Below are positions 1 through 13,214 of a stretch of DNA of 64,000 nucleotides, piece after piece. This DNA comes from Mesocentrotus franciscanus (lineage: Eukaryota > Echinodermata > Echinoidea > Camarodonta > Strongylocentrotidae), in contig CP137674.1 in the NCBI GenBank assembly GCA_037976565.1, forward strand, positions 33,793,216 to 33,857,215, read 5' to 3'. The notes under the pieces were generated by a model. The model was not told the origin of the DNA. It was given only the letters and a program-made list of their open reading frames with translations, and made no database searches. Every line of letters begins with the position of its first letter. The first letter of the stretch is position 1. The position numbers and the translations under genes are program-made.

Positions 1-86
1 GGGTAGAAAAGGGCACTAGCACTTCTACTTGGTTTCAAACCTTGGACCTGCCAGTCCAAGGCCACTTCTCAACCACTGAGCCATGC
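1..86 (-). repeat. tRNA-derived SINE, cut by window edge
   Basis: On the minus strand the sequence has an A-box-like TGGCTCAGTGGTTGAGA and, downstream, a B-box-like GGTTTGAAACC, as in a tRNA-derived SINE head. The body continues off the left edge. Confidence 0.5.
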
Positions 87-315
87 TTCTAATCATTGAT
101 ATAGGTTCATGCATTTTAAGTGTACCTCATAATATGGCCTTCCCTAGCTCTATCATCCCTAGTAATCTTTTTGCCAATGCTAAATATTGCTATTTTCTTT
201 CTGGCAGTGAGTAATATCATGAAGCCTGTAGGTGTTCACGGTATGCAGCTTGTAATGGGGTTATGGATGGTACAGTGAATGTGAGATTTCAAAAGGCCTG
301 AAACATCAAACGTAC

Positions 316-3300
316 CTTCCTTATCTTTTCCAGCCGTAGGTGGCAACACCTTTTCCTCTAAGAATTCTCTGTTGACCAGCAAGTGCTGCAAAGAACAAAA
401 TAAGAAAATACAATACAACTCATATAAATATTACTACTCTATCTTCTTGGAAACTGGGAAGATTTAGTTCTTGATTACCCAAAGAAAAGTCATCTACCTT
501 GAAAGTTTGTGTACATGTGTATGGTTTACCTATGAAGCCCCATTCCAATGTCTCCTGCATCTTGGTGGCCTAAACCTATCCCTAAACTGTATCCCATGAT
601 CATGATTCAACAACTTGAGAAAACATCTGTTGGATCTCTCTTTACGAGGATGCTCTTCATACTGTCACCAATGATGATGTCTTACCTCTACAATCTGTAG
701 TCTCTGCTCCATCTGATTAATCTGTTTCCTAGCTTCAGCTTGGATCTTAATGTTCAGTTCTTGAGACTGCATCATGTCCTGAAAAAAAGAATGAACAAGA
801 ATTAAGGCTGGCAACTCCATCTAGAGCAGTCAATATTTTTATAGACAGTGTATAGAGTCTTGATGGAAGCATGATATATATATATATATATATATAGGCC
901 TACACAATTTCTCCAGATAGCATATTCAATAAACATAATGCAAAAATACTTCCAGACTTCTCCCTACACTTAGATAGCTAACCCCCTCCCCCTAATAAAA
1001 AAATATAATATTAATAATGGTGACTTCTTGAACAGTGCTCATGTCCATTAGGCCATGACGCTCCTGACGCTCTAACATTATTACCCAAGTCATAGCCCAG
1101 CAGCCATGTATGTTGCGCACTAGCATACCGGGTACCCTATTTACATCTGGGTGAAGAGTTGCGAACATAGATACATGTACATGTCTTGCCAAAGGACGTT
1201 AGTGCCAGGCTGGGATTTGAACCCTTAAGCTTTTGATCAAGTGCATGAACTGCTATATCATGACACCTCCATGCATTCTTTTCACAAACAAATGGAATAG
1301 TGACCAGAAAGTTTATGTAAATTTTTTAAAAAAGAAGGGATTTCCACCAAGTCTGTGAGCAATCCGGTATGCAGTGCCCATAAGAACTCCCATGCCCTTG
1401 TCGCTAAATATTTACATTTAAATATTTACACTTGGATATGTACTTACAACAGTCATAGCATCAATAAGCTTTCTCTGTTGAGCTGTCTCCTGTTCCAGTC
1501 TTCGCCTTGCTTCCCTCTCCTGTTCAAGCCGAGTTTCACTCTAAACAGGATGGTTAAAAAAACAGGCTTCACAATTCAGATACTCAAGCATGAACAAATC
1601 ATCAAAATCATCACAAAATTAAGTGGCAAATCAATAGTCTGGTAAATTACAAATTTGCGCCCCTCTTAAATTTACAAATATTTAATGAAAATTAATAACA
1701 TAACAGAGCACAAAGTCTTTTCTTCATTTTATGAAAAACATTGGTCTGTTTGTTTACTTACGCCACTGAATTCCCCTTTTTATAGTATTTTGCTGTTCAT
1801 AACATTTGGGACTGATAATGCATTATAATGCTATGTTAAAAAAGGTGAATTTTTTATGTTACAATGACACAAATATGTTCAAACAAAAGTATTTAGAGAA
1901 AAAAATTTCAGTACCAGTCGACTTTTGATCTTACCTCAGTGAGATGCTTTAGAATCTTGGTGAGTGTCTGAACTAAGAAAGCTGTGTATCCACTCAGCTG
2001 TGGGAAACCTGATGTGAAAGAATGACTGGCATCTACTGACTCTGCTTCTCCTCTGGTCTTATCGAAGGCTCCGTGGGCTGTCATCAACTCATTCAGATAC
2101 TGTGAGAAAGTCAAGTAAAGATGTGACATAATGCTAAATGATGTGTAGGTGTACGCCAGGACAGTGAAAGACAGCTACAATGGCTTGGCTTCTTACATAG
2201 CACTCATATCTGTCAAGATACGCTCAAGGCGCCGAGATATTATTACCCTGGCTGTAGCGGAGCCACCACAGAAACTAGCACTCAAGCAGATCAGATACAC
2301 ATTAACACCAGGGTAAAAAGTGGCAAATGTAGATTAATGTCTCGCACAAAGACATTAGTGCAGGGCTGGGATTCAAGCCACGTACCATGTCACCCACAAG
2401 TCCAGTGACTTGATCCATTAGACCACAACATGTCCACAAAGTGCAGTGCAGATTTCATTTATATTCATTGGACAGTTCTTCCTGCAGAAGTTGTACACCG
2501 ATTCACAAGAGCTAATCTTTTGAGTTGAAACAGCTTCATGTATTAAAGGTGAAGTTTGTACCCATGAAAGATATTTTATGACATGTTTAGTAGCAAAGAA
2601 CAAATAGCTCAAAGACTCATGTTTGTAAACGAAGTTCGCCAGAAAGGATTAAACATAACGACAATATTTACCAACATGTGATAAATAATTTCTTATTCCT
2701 CGTCTCCTCCACTACCAGAAGAATTTACATATTGACTTTTAGAGAGAGAGAGTGAAACATTATTGAATTGAAAAATTAATAATTACAGAAATGGGTCTCT
2801 TGTACAAATAGGACAACTTCGGTGCGCTGCTCGAAAATTTGTCATTGTATTTTTTACATGACAAGCTCATGAATAAATAAAACAAATACAAAACAACTGT
2901 GGACAAACAATTATATCAGATAAAATGAATGAATTATAAGTCAATCAATATCTACAAGTACAATGAGCAATAAAATAATTACCATTTTTAGGTCTTCAGG
3001 TTTTGTTTTTTGAGTGATGTCTAGTAGTGAACTTTGACCTTCAGCCTTGGACCTTGACCTCATTTTCTTTTTAGCCTTGGCTGTATCGTTGATAGCGTTT
3101 CGTTGTGAGGGGGTAAGGGGAGACCTCTCGGGTGTAGCTACTGGGTCTGAAACACAAGAGGAGCCCAAGTTATTCTTTATAGAAATATACAAATCATTTG
3201 AATGAATCATATGAATGCATGCTATTTATGGTAGGCGTGTACTTCCTTATCACAAGTAGCAAATACATCTAAATCAACCAAAATATCATGCTACCAGGGT

Positions 3301-6300
3301 ACCCTTGTGACTGATTGCAAGTAAAAAAAGCCCCCGGCCAGCAAGCCCTGTCCGACTTGTGGGACTCCCTACCGGCTGCTTAAAGGAGCACCGTCCCGGC
3401 AGTGTAGTTATCGCTGCTCTAGTCATCGCCATCTTGGGTCCGAAGATCGACTTCTAATTTGCATACAGCTGTCAATCAAAGTGCTTGTGTATAAATCATT
3501 CGCGACCAGGAATAAACCATTCACTGGCCGGGAAATGCATTTTATGAGGGACAATTGTTTTGCTAAATGTCTGTGATTTACATCAAATAAATGGAAATTA
3601 AATCTTTATGAACCATTCTTTACTGTTCTTTGGCTGTCTCAAAGTGTTATAATGCATATATTTATTCAGATATATCCTTTTTCATGCATTGATTGTAATA
3701 TATGGAGGGAAATGCCCTTCGTAGTAGTGGAATATGCCACACCCCTAGACTTTGGGTTTTGGGCTCGTCGATTAGGCATAAGGGGTGTTCAGAAATTATA
3801 CCCACAAAATAAGGGATGGAGTCAGGCTAAGTCATATATTGAAAAATGTGATTATATTTCCTTGTTTTGATAAAATATTACATTGCTCTTTTGACCTAAA
3901 TTGCAGTACTCAAATTTTCTGCTAGTCTTTTATCTATCGTCCAGTTCAAAATTTCCCCTTGTCTAAAAATGGAATGTCTCAAAATGATAAGATCCTATCG
4001 GTAATTACGCTGGGCCAGCTTGGCCTGGGAAAGTCGAACAGGATGACGCATCCTTGATGAATGCTAAGAATTAGGCTTGCCAACCAGGCACCGTTTGTAA
4101 TTAGCTGAGAAAATGTTCTTTGTAAATGAGAAATAACGAGTTTTGGTAGGATTTCACAATATCATAATTATTTCATAAATAATTGTTGAATATCTGAATC
4201 ACGATATGAGCCTTTATTTCAAGATGTAAAAGCAGCCACAAATACATTGAACACCATAATGGGCTGGTAAGTTAGACTAGTACAATCCATGTTGCTTTAG
4301 TTGCCTAGTTAGGAATGTAGGTCAGTTCATTGACTGAGTTTTCCTTTACATATTGTTGTATATAAATACATAAAACAAATCTAATCTTCTTCTGTAGAAT
4401 GTCTTTCTCTGGTTCGATTACTGCAACTTTCTCCCTTATTTCCATTGTATTTCTTGTTTAGTGAATGTATAGTTTAAAGAAATTATATGAATGTGATATT
4501 TAATCTTTGATGAAATTTTTGCTAAATTATTTCATATAGATCTAGTCTAACCGTTTTTTTTTTGGGGGAGGAACATTTCCATTTCTGACTAATGATGTAA
4601 AAAATTGAGTCTATATTAGCCTAGTAGATTCTACTTCCGTAGTAGACTAGGTCTAGTTTGTACGGTTAGAAGATGTATTTATGTTCTTTCTTTTGCATAG
4701 GCATAGCAATTAGTTTGTTGTTATTGTTATTTTTTCATCATCGGGCCAAAAAGGCAGATATTATGAAAGAAAGAAGGAAAATGAAAACACCTACGAAGTC
4801 TCAGCTAGACACGGACGGACGGACGGAGCAAAGAAGTTCAAAGTGTTTGTATATTTATGAATGACATGTACACATCAGCGACGTACACAGACTCACACGG
4901 GTCACACAGCATGCACATACAAGTCAATAGGGCTTGCAACAAAACGGCTCACGTCAAACAAAACTTACCATAATTTAGCGGAAACAAATATAACACGCAA
5001 TATATGTCCACCAAGATGAAACAAAATCACCAAGTTTTCGAAATAAAGTTAAACAAAATAGAGACAGCGAACAGAAATACAAAAAAAAAAAAAATATATA
5101 AGATAAAGATGGACGGTTCGTTGTTGCACAAATACGTGTATATCGAATGAAGGGCAAGGTATCGCGAACACGCCTTTGTTGCTGGGCAGAATTGGCGGGC
5201 AACAATAGCCTATGAATATTCATGTCAGCTCGTGCGGTTTTTGACTGAAACAACCAATAATGGGTCTTCTAAAATACATAACTTAGGCTGCGATTTTTTC
5301 TAAGACGAAGTAAAGAGTGCTCTGATTGGCTAATATTTGTTTGCAGAGTCTGATGAACTCTGCATAAGGTCACCAGTCGTTCTAGTTTTTTTGTAATCAC
5401 GGGAAACGGCCTGCCTTCGCCAAGCCAGCTGATCGCTGCCGATCGTGACGTCACGAGAGTGGGCGGAAACAGCAGCCAAATCTTAGAGCCGAACTGCGAT
5501 TGGTATTACTTCGGCACATGTATGCGATAATCGGCATTGTTCGGGCATTCCGAACATGCCATCTGCGTAAGAACCGTATTCTGTTGGTGTCAATAGGCAG
5601 CTAGCACCGTCCGCCAGCGTCTACGTATTTGAACGCCCTCTGGAATGCGGGGAACATGTGTCTTTAACCTGTAAGAATACACAACCTTATACTTTAAAAT
5701 AAAAGGCAAGAGAGACACATCTAACTATATTCCTGTTTGGTCACTGACAGATTTTAACGACACTGGAATGCAAGACAAGCTTTGCAAAGTTCAATTCAAT
5801 TCAGTTAAAATCCATGTGTATTGTCCGTATACAAAAATATCAAGGCTCAAGGTAACTAGCTACAAAATAATGAACAAAAGCCCTATAATGTTTTCAGCTT
5901 TTATCTACTCACTCATATTTTCTTTGTTGGATTGACGCTTGGGCTGCATTCTATCATCCTTTTCATGCTGATGCTAAAAGTAATATATAAAAAATAAGAA
6001 ATAAAAAAACATCATTTATTTAAATAATTATTTTAATTTGTTGGAGGGATATAATATCCAATTTAATTTCTGCCTCAGGAAGTGTTTAAATGGAGGTAAC
6101 GTGTATAAGGGGATAAATTCCATAAAGAGTAGGAAACAAGCTGATGCTGTGACACATCTGCACATTCTATAATGGTAGGAGATGCCTTAGGGTAATAATC
6201 CATTTAAACCCCCCCCCCCCCATGCAAATGCCCAATTAAAGAAAATATGGACGTGTTTACACTCCAACTATCAGGCAACAGAAAAATGTCATTTGGGCAT

Positions 6301-9300
6301 GAAGCCAGCAAGGTCTCAAGGGCTATGCACTGCATGAGTCCATCATTCAACAAATGAGTTCATTAATTACAACATACAGAATATTGATTCCATCCAATTC
6401 GGAACCTAGACAATGCATGCACCATCACACAATACAAAACAGGCAACAGTCAAAACTACTACATATAATAATAGTACCACTTATCAAGGTAGCTTGGCTA
6501 AAGCTGTAGTAAAAATAGTACAGCACTTACAAACATCAGTTTAAGCACTACATAAATGTTACTATTATTATAACATGTACATGAAATATATGATAAATGA
6601 CAAGATTTAGAAATGTTTGCACATGCAAAACCAAATCTCACAAAGAATTCAACTCCACACGAGTCAACATGTGAGTTTGGGTGAAAATGTGCAACTCCTC
6701 TTCTACTATCCACTGCACCAACGTCTACCATCCACCCCAGCATAGAGAGAGGATGGCAAGGACGGGTACGAGGAACAATAAATAGAGGAGTTAATCTCTG
6801 ATGACATAAAATCACAAATCAACCATTGCTCAGGTGATGTGAGGAACGGTCATCAGTTACAGTTAGAAATGTAGTGTATAATAAGCTCTATTTCTTACAT
6901 TCAAATCATGTATCAGTTAGAATTGATTACTGAGACTAAAATTACGGGATCAATTCCCATGATATCAGGTTCTTCCCTAAATATCCATTATACACAGCGA
7001 ATTCACTATACACACAAATCACTAGCAGATAGCAGTTAATTCTGTTTTTCTACAAGAAACATCTAAATTTGAAGATCAATGACCATCACCATTACTGTAA
7101 TTATGTGCCCAAGTTTGACTAAACATCCGTTTACCTGAGCGGCTGCTCTGTGAATGTAACTCTGGAATCGATCAACATCTAGCTTACTGTCAAACACAGG
7201 TGTCTCCTCATCCTCCTCTGTTTCTTCCTCCTCCTCAGAGTCTGTATGAGATAAGGGGTTTATCACGTAAGAGTTAGAGGATTTAAAAATGAAGCTTAAC
7301 ACAGCGATCTCTTTGCTAATACCAATCTTTTTTTCAAAACAAAGGATGAATCAAATTTAGTAATAGGTCATTTGATTCCACCACAAGACAACCATGTCAT
7401 GTCAAGCACACTGATTGGGTGATTACAATCAATCCAAATTTCAAGCAACATGTGTCATTGAACAAGTCATCAGACTGATCAATTGGCATGAGAAACTATT
7501 CATACTCAAAAGGGTATGTTAATCTTGTAACAAATTAAATCAAAACAAGCTTCCTACTTTTCTCAATCATCCAAAAGACCTGGATCTAGGGATGCTTACA
7601 TAACCAGCATTTGAAGCACTCACCATTTTCTCTTTGATATTCATTGAGTGCAGATGGATCCATGACAGATTCACTCAAGACATCCAAGTAGCTGGTGTGA
7701 GGGCCTTTCTCAGCAATAGGTCCAGCTCGTCTGTATAATAAATAGAAAATAGTTTCATTAATTCATGAAATAGACAATGAAATGCCCAATTGATACTATA
7801 CTGCCCATTATCTGATCCAACTGTTCAAAACAACAAATAAGTCACACAAAATAGGGTGCAAACATCATATTTCAATCCTGGACGATTCAGACAGCATTTG
7901 ACAATCAACCATTAGGCTATTCAATTTATTACCTTCTCTCGGCATCTCCCCCAGGTGCCAGAGTGATGTGAGGTATAGCCTTCAATCGCTTTGGATCATC
8001 GTAGAAAAGATCCTTGACAACAGACATGACTCTATCGGAGTGAGCGAGGGCATCGTTCAGCTGTTTCTCATCGTACAGGATCTCACGCAGCAAGCCAGCC
8101 TGGTTACCCTCACTCAGGGATCTCTCTTTCTGAGCTGTCAAAAATACATGAAAAGTAGAACAAGAAAAAGATTTATCAATCTTTCACTGCTGTTACAATG
8201 CAAGTACCTGGTATGACAACTTAGTACAATGTACATGTAGTTAAAAAAATTATTAAAAAACACAAAACAAATTACATACAGAAACATAAGGTATAAATGT
8301 TAGCTATGTCAGTGCATCTAAAATTATAATCCAAGTTACGTGAACAACAATTTCAGGATCATTTAGCCTAATCAAGTCAGTAGAGAAACATGTAGAGATG
8401 CACTAACTCTAGATGCTCATATTACGGTTCTGCCTTTATGAAAGGAACTGATCCTTAATCTTCCCATTTGCAATCCCGACATCTCTTTACAGGCCACTAC
8501 ATTTCAACAAGCTACCTCAATGTGTCATCCATCAGATGAAATGTCAATGAGACTCAAGAGTTGTATTAGTGTAGTGAAACCAGAAAATAAGAACGCAGGC
8601 TCAAGTGTATACAGCTCAAAGTCATTCTGCTTTATTAAAGTCCAAGCAAAATATGAAACAAAATAGAACAGCCGGTCTAATAGACTCTTATCTATTGGCA
8701 ATCTTGCCACTCCCTACTGGTACATCTCATCTCTAAATGCCCTAGTCTATCTCCTTCGTGCCAATACACGAGGCGCCCTTTTATCCTTTCGTCTGGCATG
8801 TTAATCGAGATACATAAGAGCATGAGTACAAAACATTTGCATCACATAAATAAAATAGGTAAAGCAATTTACCACCTGACTGCCTGCCTGGTTGCTAAGT
8901 CAGGCAACCAGGCATGCAAGTCAGGCAGACATGAAACAAAAGCTACAAAGGCATTTCAATACAATCCACTTCCTGACTGCATGCCTGGTTGCTATGTCAG
9001 GCAACCAGGCATGCAAGTCTGGCAGACATGAAACAAAAGCTACAAAGTCATGTCAATACAATCCACTCACCTGACTGCATGCCTGGTTGCTATGTCAGGC
9101 AACCAGGCATACAAGTCAGGCAGACATCAAACAAAAGCTACAAAGTCATTTTATTACATTAGGATGGTACAATAATTTACCAAAGGGATAAGAGCTGTAT
9201 GAGAGCGATTTTGTAACAGGATTGTCTGGGGGGTAATTACATTGTTGTGGTATGGGAAGGGTTCTTACATCTACATGTTTCAAGTGTGACTGTAATCTAA

Positions 9301-11899
9301 AGATCAGAACTGTACTCTATGATGTGAAAAAAATTCATAAGAATTTTGAAATAAAACGATAAATATATAAAATGACAGTTTTCCTAGTGCAACAAATAAA
9401 TACCTTTCAGCGCAGCCTTTCTCCTTTTCTCCTCCTTGATGACATCTATATTAGTCGATTGATGGACTGCATGGCGACGATCCTAAGCAAATGATCAAAG
9501 ATTGAAAGAAAGAGGTTATTAAAATTTATGAGAACTCCATGTGACTTTTTCTCCTACATTCCTAACTGTTCCTGTTTGATACTACTTACTGAAACAACAC
9601 CTGCCATACATTGGTCACATACATGTACATGTTACATGGGCATGTTATGCTTTAAAAAAAGTGCAAATGCTGTCGCCTGTGCAGAGCAGCCAACCTTGTG
9701 CTACCCAAAAAAAGGAACCATGATGGCAAAAAAAAAGGAATTCATTAAAACGAAACTTATAACCACGCGCGACACCCTTCCAATGCAGAAATGTCCATTC
9801 CTCATGCTGTGATATTAGGACCTATAGTTTATTTACAAGATATTTTTTTTTCGTTCGTTTTGTATTACACTGTATGGGCGTTTCATTCTTTTTGAGAATA
9901 TTTTTCTCTTTAAGTATGTTTCCACATATGTTTTAACCTTAGTTTTGTATTGAATTTGTGATCAAATCAACATTTTAGGGCAGTTGATTGACGTGCGGTA
10001 TGTAAAAAAAAAAAAAAAAACTAGATGGAACTTCAACTGCGCGCAGTCGAAAATGATGCCTCCGCCATAGAGCAATTTTACAAACCAAAATGGAAGCAAT
10101 TTTTAAAATTCAAGTTTGATTGTAATCCATCTGTTGGTTCTAATGATAACGCGATCACAAGCTATTTTGAGATACATAATGAGCCCTGTGACCTTTGACC
10201 TCGTGACCCCAAATCTAATCAGTTCATTGACTCTGCAAGATACATACATGACCCAAGTTTGGCGGTAATCCATCAATCGGTTCTTGAGATAAAGTGATCA
10301 CAAGCTATTTTGCATACATAATGAGCCCTGTGACCTTTGACCTCGTGACCCCAAAATCTAATCAGTTCATTAGCTCTGCAAGATACATACATGACCCAAG
10401 TTTGGCGGTAATCCATCAATCGGTTCTTGAGATAACGTGATCACGAGCTATTTTTGCATACATAATGAGCCCTGTGACCTTTGACCTTTGACCTCGTGAC
10501 CCCAAAATCTAATCAGTTCATTAGCTCTGCAAGATACATACATGACCCAAGTTTGGCGGTAATCCATCAATCGGTTCTTGAGATAACGCGATCACGAGCT
10601 ATTTTTGCATACATAATGGGCCCTGTGACCTTTGACCTTGGACCTCGTGACCCCAAAATCTAATCAGTTCATTAGCTCTGCAAGATACATACAGGACCCA
10701 AGTTTGGCGGTAATCCATCAATCGGTTCTTGAGATAACGCGATCACGAGCTATTTTTGCATACATAATGGGCCCTGTGACCTTTGACCTTTGAACTCGTG
10801 ACCCCAAAATCTAATCACTTCATTAACTCTGCAAGATACATACATGACCTGAGTTTGGCGGTAATCCATCAATTGGTTCTTGAGATAACGCGATCACGAG
10901 AACGGGACGTACGTACGGATGTACGTACGTACGTACGTACGGACGGACGGACAACCAGAAAACATGATGCCTCCGGCTACGTTGCAGCGGAGGCATAAAA
11001 AAAAATTGTTTAAAAAAAAACGTATTTTATGAAGAAAAAACGTATTACCGTAATTTGGAGTAAAAAACTGAATAATTCCAGGAAAAACATAATGGTTGGC
11101 AGCTCTGCCTGTGCCATATTGAATCACGAAATGATACGATTGCAAGTTACATGTAGCACAACCTTTTATTCTTTAACCGAACTTACCAATTCATCCTTGC
11201 TGAGTTTATGCACCGTCAAGTCACTGGTTGTGCTCTGTATGGGAACAGAAAGATAATACATAGACTTATGGAAGAAACAATCTTACAGTATGTGGCAATC
11301 TGTTGTTGAGCTACATGTAGATAAAGAAAAATGTAACAATAACATGCTCAAATTTCTCTTCTTCTCCTCCTCCTCCTTCTCTTTCTTCTTCTACTCCTTC
11401 TGCCTCTTCTCCTTCTACCCAATATGCATGAACTCTTAAAGCTCTTTTCCCTGTACAGTTCATGTTACATATATCTATAAAGCACTTAGGCACATCGTTG
11501 GATCGATGTATTGGGCGCTATATAAAAGCGGAATATTATTATTATTATATTTTTTAATTTATCTTGTAGGTGTTGTTTTTTCAAGAAAAAATTATTATTT
11601 ATTTTTAAGAGCAAAACAAAAACTTTGAATAGCCTAAACCACTTCCTTCAGTACAAATTCACCAATCTATCTCCATTTTGCACCTACAAACATCAATTAC
11701 CTATAATCTTCAGGCAAGTTGGAAAAGACTGTCAGACTTAAAATTTGGTTAGGTTGTTAACAGATGAAACAACAAACTTACATCCCAAGTTGCTTTCTTT
11801 TTCTTTGCTCTCTTGGTTCTGCCTGATAGAGACTGAGATCGTCTAGGCATCCTCACAAATGACATTGTTGCTTCTTGGTCGGTAGAATTTACTGTAGAT
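316..11899 (-). CDS. SPICE1: SPICE1, spindle and centriole-associated protein 1 (N-terminal part; 3' end off window)
   Basis: Coiled-coil protein of centrioles and spindle, needed for centriole duplication and chromosome congression in vertebrates (family knowledge). Coding exons 5'->3': 11865-11782 (exon begins 11899), 11234-11187, 9482-9404, 8134-7933, 7730-7624, 7241-7135, 5973-5913, 3146-2983, 2099-1935, 1540-1448, 778-686, 385-316. Phases agree across all junctions, giving 424 codons plus one base. The start is the ATG at 11865, because its first residues MSFVR match the vertebrate N-terminus and are followed by a basic stretch and W-D. The second and third exons join to give DLTVHKL..DELDRRHAVHQS, a conserved family block. 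Others include an LxESVMDPSALN block, an acidic Glu-rich stretch (7135-7241), a GF..LSGYTAFLVQTL block and C-terminal coiled coil rich in Glu, Arg and Gln. No frameshift seen. Donors are GT and acceptors AG throughout. The 5' UTR must begin in an exon further upstream that I could not place. Confidence 0.93.
875..896. repeat. (TA)n microsatellite
   Basis: Run of alternating T and A in a SPICE1 intron. Confidence 0.8.
1019..1262 (-). repeat. tRNA-derived SINE in SPICE1 intron
   Basis: Minus strand: tRNA-like head with B-box GGTTCAAATCCC, then a body with CGTCCTTTGGCAAGACAT, GGGTACCCGGTATGC and GGGTAATAATGTTAGAG. The same blocks, in the same order, occur at 55518-55770, so this is one SINE family. 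Confidence 0.7.
2166..2432 (-). repeat. tRNA-derived SINE in SPICE1 intron, diverged copy
   Basis: Minus strand: TGGTCTAATGGATCA (A-box-like), GCTTGAATCCCAGCC (B-box-like), a body with GGGTAATAATATC and an end with GAGTGCTATGTAA. Same layout as the copy at 1019-1262 but more diverged. Confidence 0.6.
8875..9157 (+). repeat. Three tandem 97-bp units, each a strong hairpin
   Basis: Units start at 8875, 8972 and 9070. Each opens with a near-perfect inverted repeat: about 21 bases pair with their reverse complement across an 8-base loop with one bulge, with GCCTGGTTGC and GCAACCAGGC flanking the loop. A shared spacer with AAACAAAAGCTACAAAG follows. Lies in the SPICE1 intron between exons 9404 and 8134. 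Confidence 0.85.
10021..11006 (+). mobile_element. Composite repeat element enclosing the 146-bp tandem array
   Basis: The array is bracketed by ATGATGCCTCCGCC near 10052 on the left and CATGATGCCTCCGGC near 10962 on the right, where a short hairpin (ATGCCTCCG with CGGAGGCAT) forms. Between array and right end sit (GTAC)n and (GGAC)n simple repeats (10903-10951). Edges are approximate and the class is not known to me. Confidence 0.5.
10130..10905 (+). repeat. Five tandem units of about 146 bp with a DR1-type motif
   Basis: Each unit carries GAGCCCTGTGACC or a near match, then TGACCTTTGACCT, ATCTAATCAGTTCATT, AAGTTTGGCGGTAATCC and TTCTTGAGATAA. The 13-base motif starts at 10189, 10331, 10475 (overlapping a second at 10482), 10626 and 10777. 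Lies in a SPICE1 intron. Confidence 0.85.
11484..11550 (+). repeat. SINE/LINE 3' tail fragment
   Basis: CACATCGTTGGATCGATG followed by GGGCGCTATATAAAAGCGG and an ATT-rich run, typical of the 3' end of marine invertebrate SINEs and CR1/L2-like LINEs. Confidence 0.45.
11782..11899 (-). CDS. SPICE1: SPICE1 start-codon exon
   Basis: The acceptor AG lies at 11900-11901 and the donor GTAAGT begins at 11781. It holds 34 bases of 5' UTR and 28 codons from the ATG at 11865 to a Trp-Asp pair. The basic run KRAKKKK near its end is shared with vertebrate SPICE1. The exon ends in phase 0 and joins 11234-11187. Confidence 0.88.
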
Positions 11900-13214
11900 C
11901 TACAAGAAAATAAGATCATGCAATAGCACACTTTCATTGATGGAGTACGAATTACTCATTTATGATAACAAAATATAAATTTGATGGGTTTAAATGCACG
12001 AGTTTCAACAATGTCCTCTCTTCTAATTCACTCTACATTCTTAGCTATATCATATATATATAGATATCTAAGAAAAGTTTTAGACCTTTTTTGGTATACT
12101 GTTTAGTATAACTTTAGAATTTAGACTACCCTACTAGTATTTAATCGATATTAAACTGGACCATGATTTTCCACCGAGTCCAATTGACCCTAGTGAAGAG
12201 TTAGGCCAGAAGACCACTGCAACCGTCACTAGACGTGAGTGAAGCAGCAAATCAAACCAAGTAACTAATTTACATAGTACATGATGTGACTGGACTTTAG
12301 ACTGAAAGCTTCAGTCTCCAATATTTCGCTGAGACTACGTCTGTGAAAGAACCAATGTGTTGTAAAACATGCAATGCTGTTGCGTGGGGCCTGGATCACT
12401 AGAATATTATTATACTATTATAATTTATAGTTAGTTGCCTGAAGTTAGAAGTCTAGTCTTTAGTACGACCCTAAATATGACTTATTACAAATTACAAGAC
12501 GGGTAAGTTGTGGGGCTTATAATATAGCATATTAACCTGTTCAAGAACTGAACAACATACCGCATTTGCTGGCGTTAAGGCCGCAGCGCCGTATAGGCCG
12601 CACCCCCGATTTTGACATTTCGTAGACAAAACAAATATAAAAAATACAGCCCTCTCCAGCCGCAGTTGTAGGCTACTACACAGTCGTGCATTGCGTCATA
12701 GCTGGGCACGTGCGGGCTGCGTAGGATTGAGCCTGAGGTTGCTTTAGCGATGGCACAAACTTGGATCTAGATCTACCGGTAGTTTTTGTTATTTTTGGTA
12801 AGTTATGAATTTTATTCACGAGATTGACAAAACTTCATGTCAACAATATAACAAAAATTGTTGGTAAGATGTGTGGAGTTATTCTAGAAATGTCCTGTAC
12901 CATTGTAGTTTTGATCATTAACTGGTATAGTCATTGTAGTCCCATATGTACAAATACGTGCTCTTTTGACCTCCGATTTTTTACTGTTGTTGTGCATAGG
13001 CCGCACCCAGACTTTTTGATATTTTCTCTTTCGAAAATACTGGTGTCAGGAGCAGCTATAGTACATGGCCTATGGTAGTCTTCTTCTTCTTCTTCAGTAG
13101 CAGTACAGGCCACCGTCAGGTGTATTGTCGTACTGTTTAGGTGCAATGCAGATGTGTGTACAATGTCTGATAACGGGTACAGTTAACCGAGTGCAAGTAA
13201 AAACAACTACCGTT
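11900..13214. other. SPICE1 upstream region, no gene seen
   Basis: Should hold the SPICE1 promoter and first non-coding exon. A GC-richer stretch at 12560-12770 is a candidate promoter, but no core element stands out. ATAGGCCGCACCC occurs twice (about 12594 and 12998), suggesting a dispersed repeat. Confidence 0.4.

Noticed and set aside
3380..5670. Possible 2.3-kb TTAA element with ends AGGAGCACCGTCCC and AGACACATGTTCCC
   Set aside because: Only about 8 of 14 end positions match and no transposase is visible. Too weak to call.
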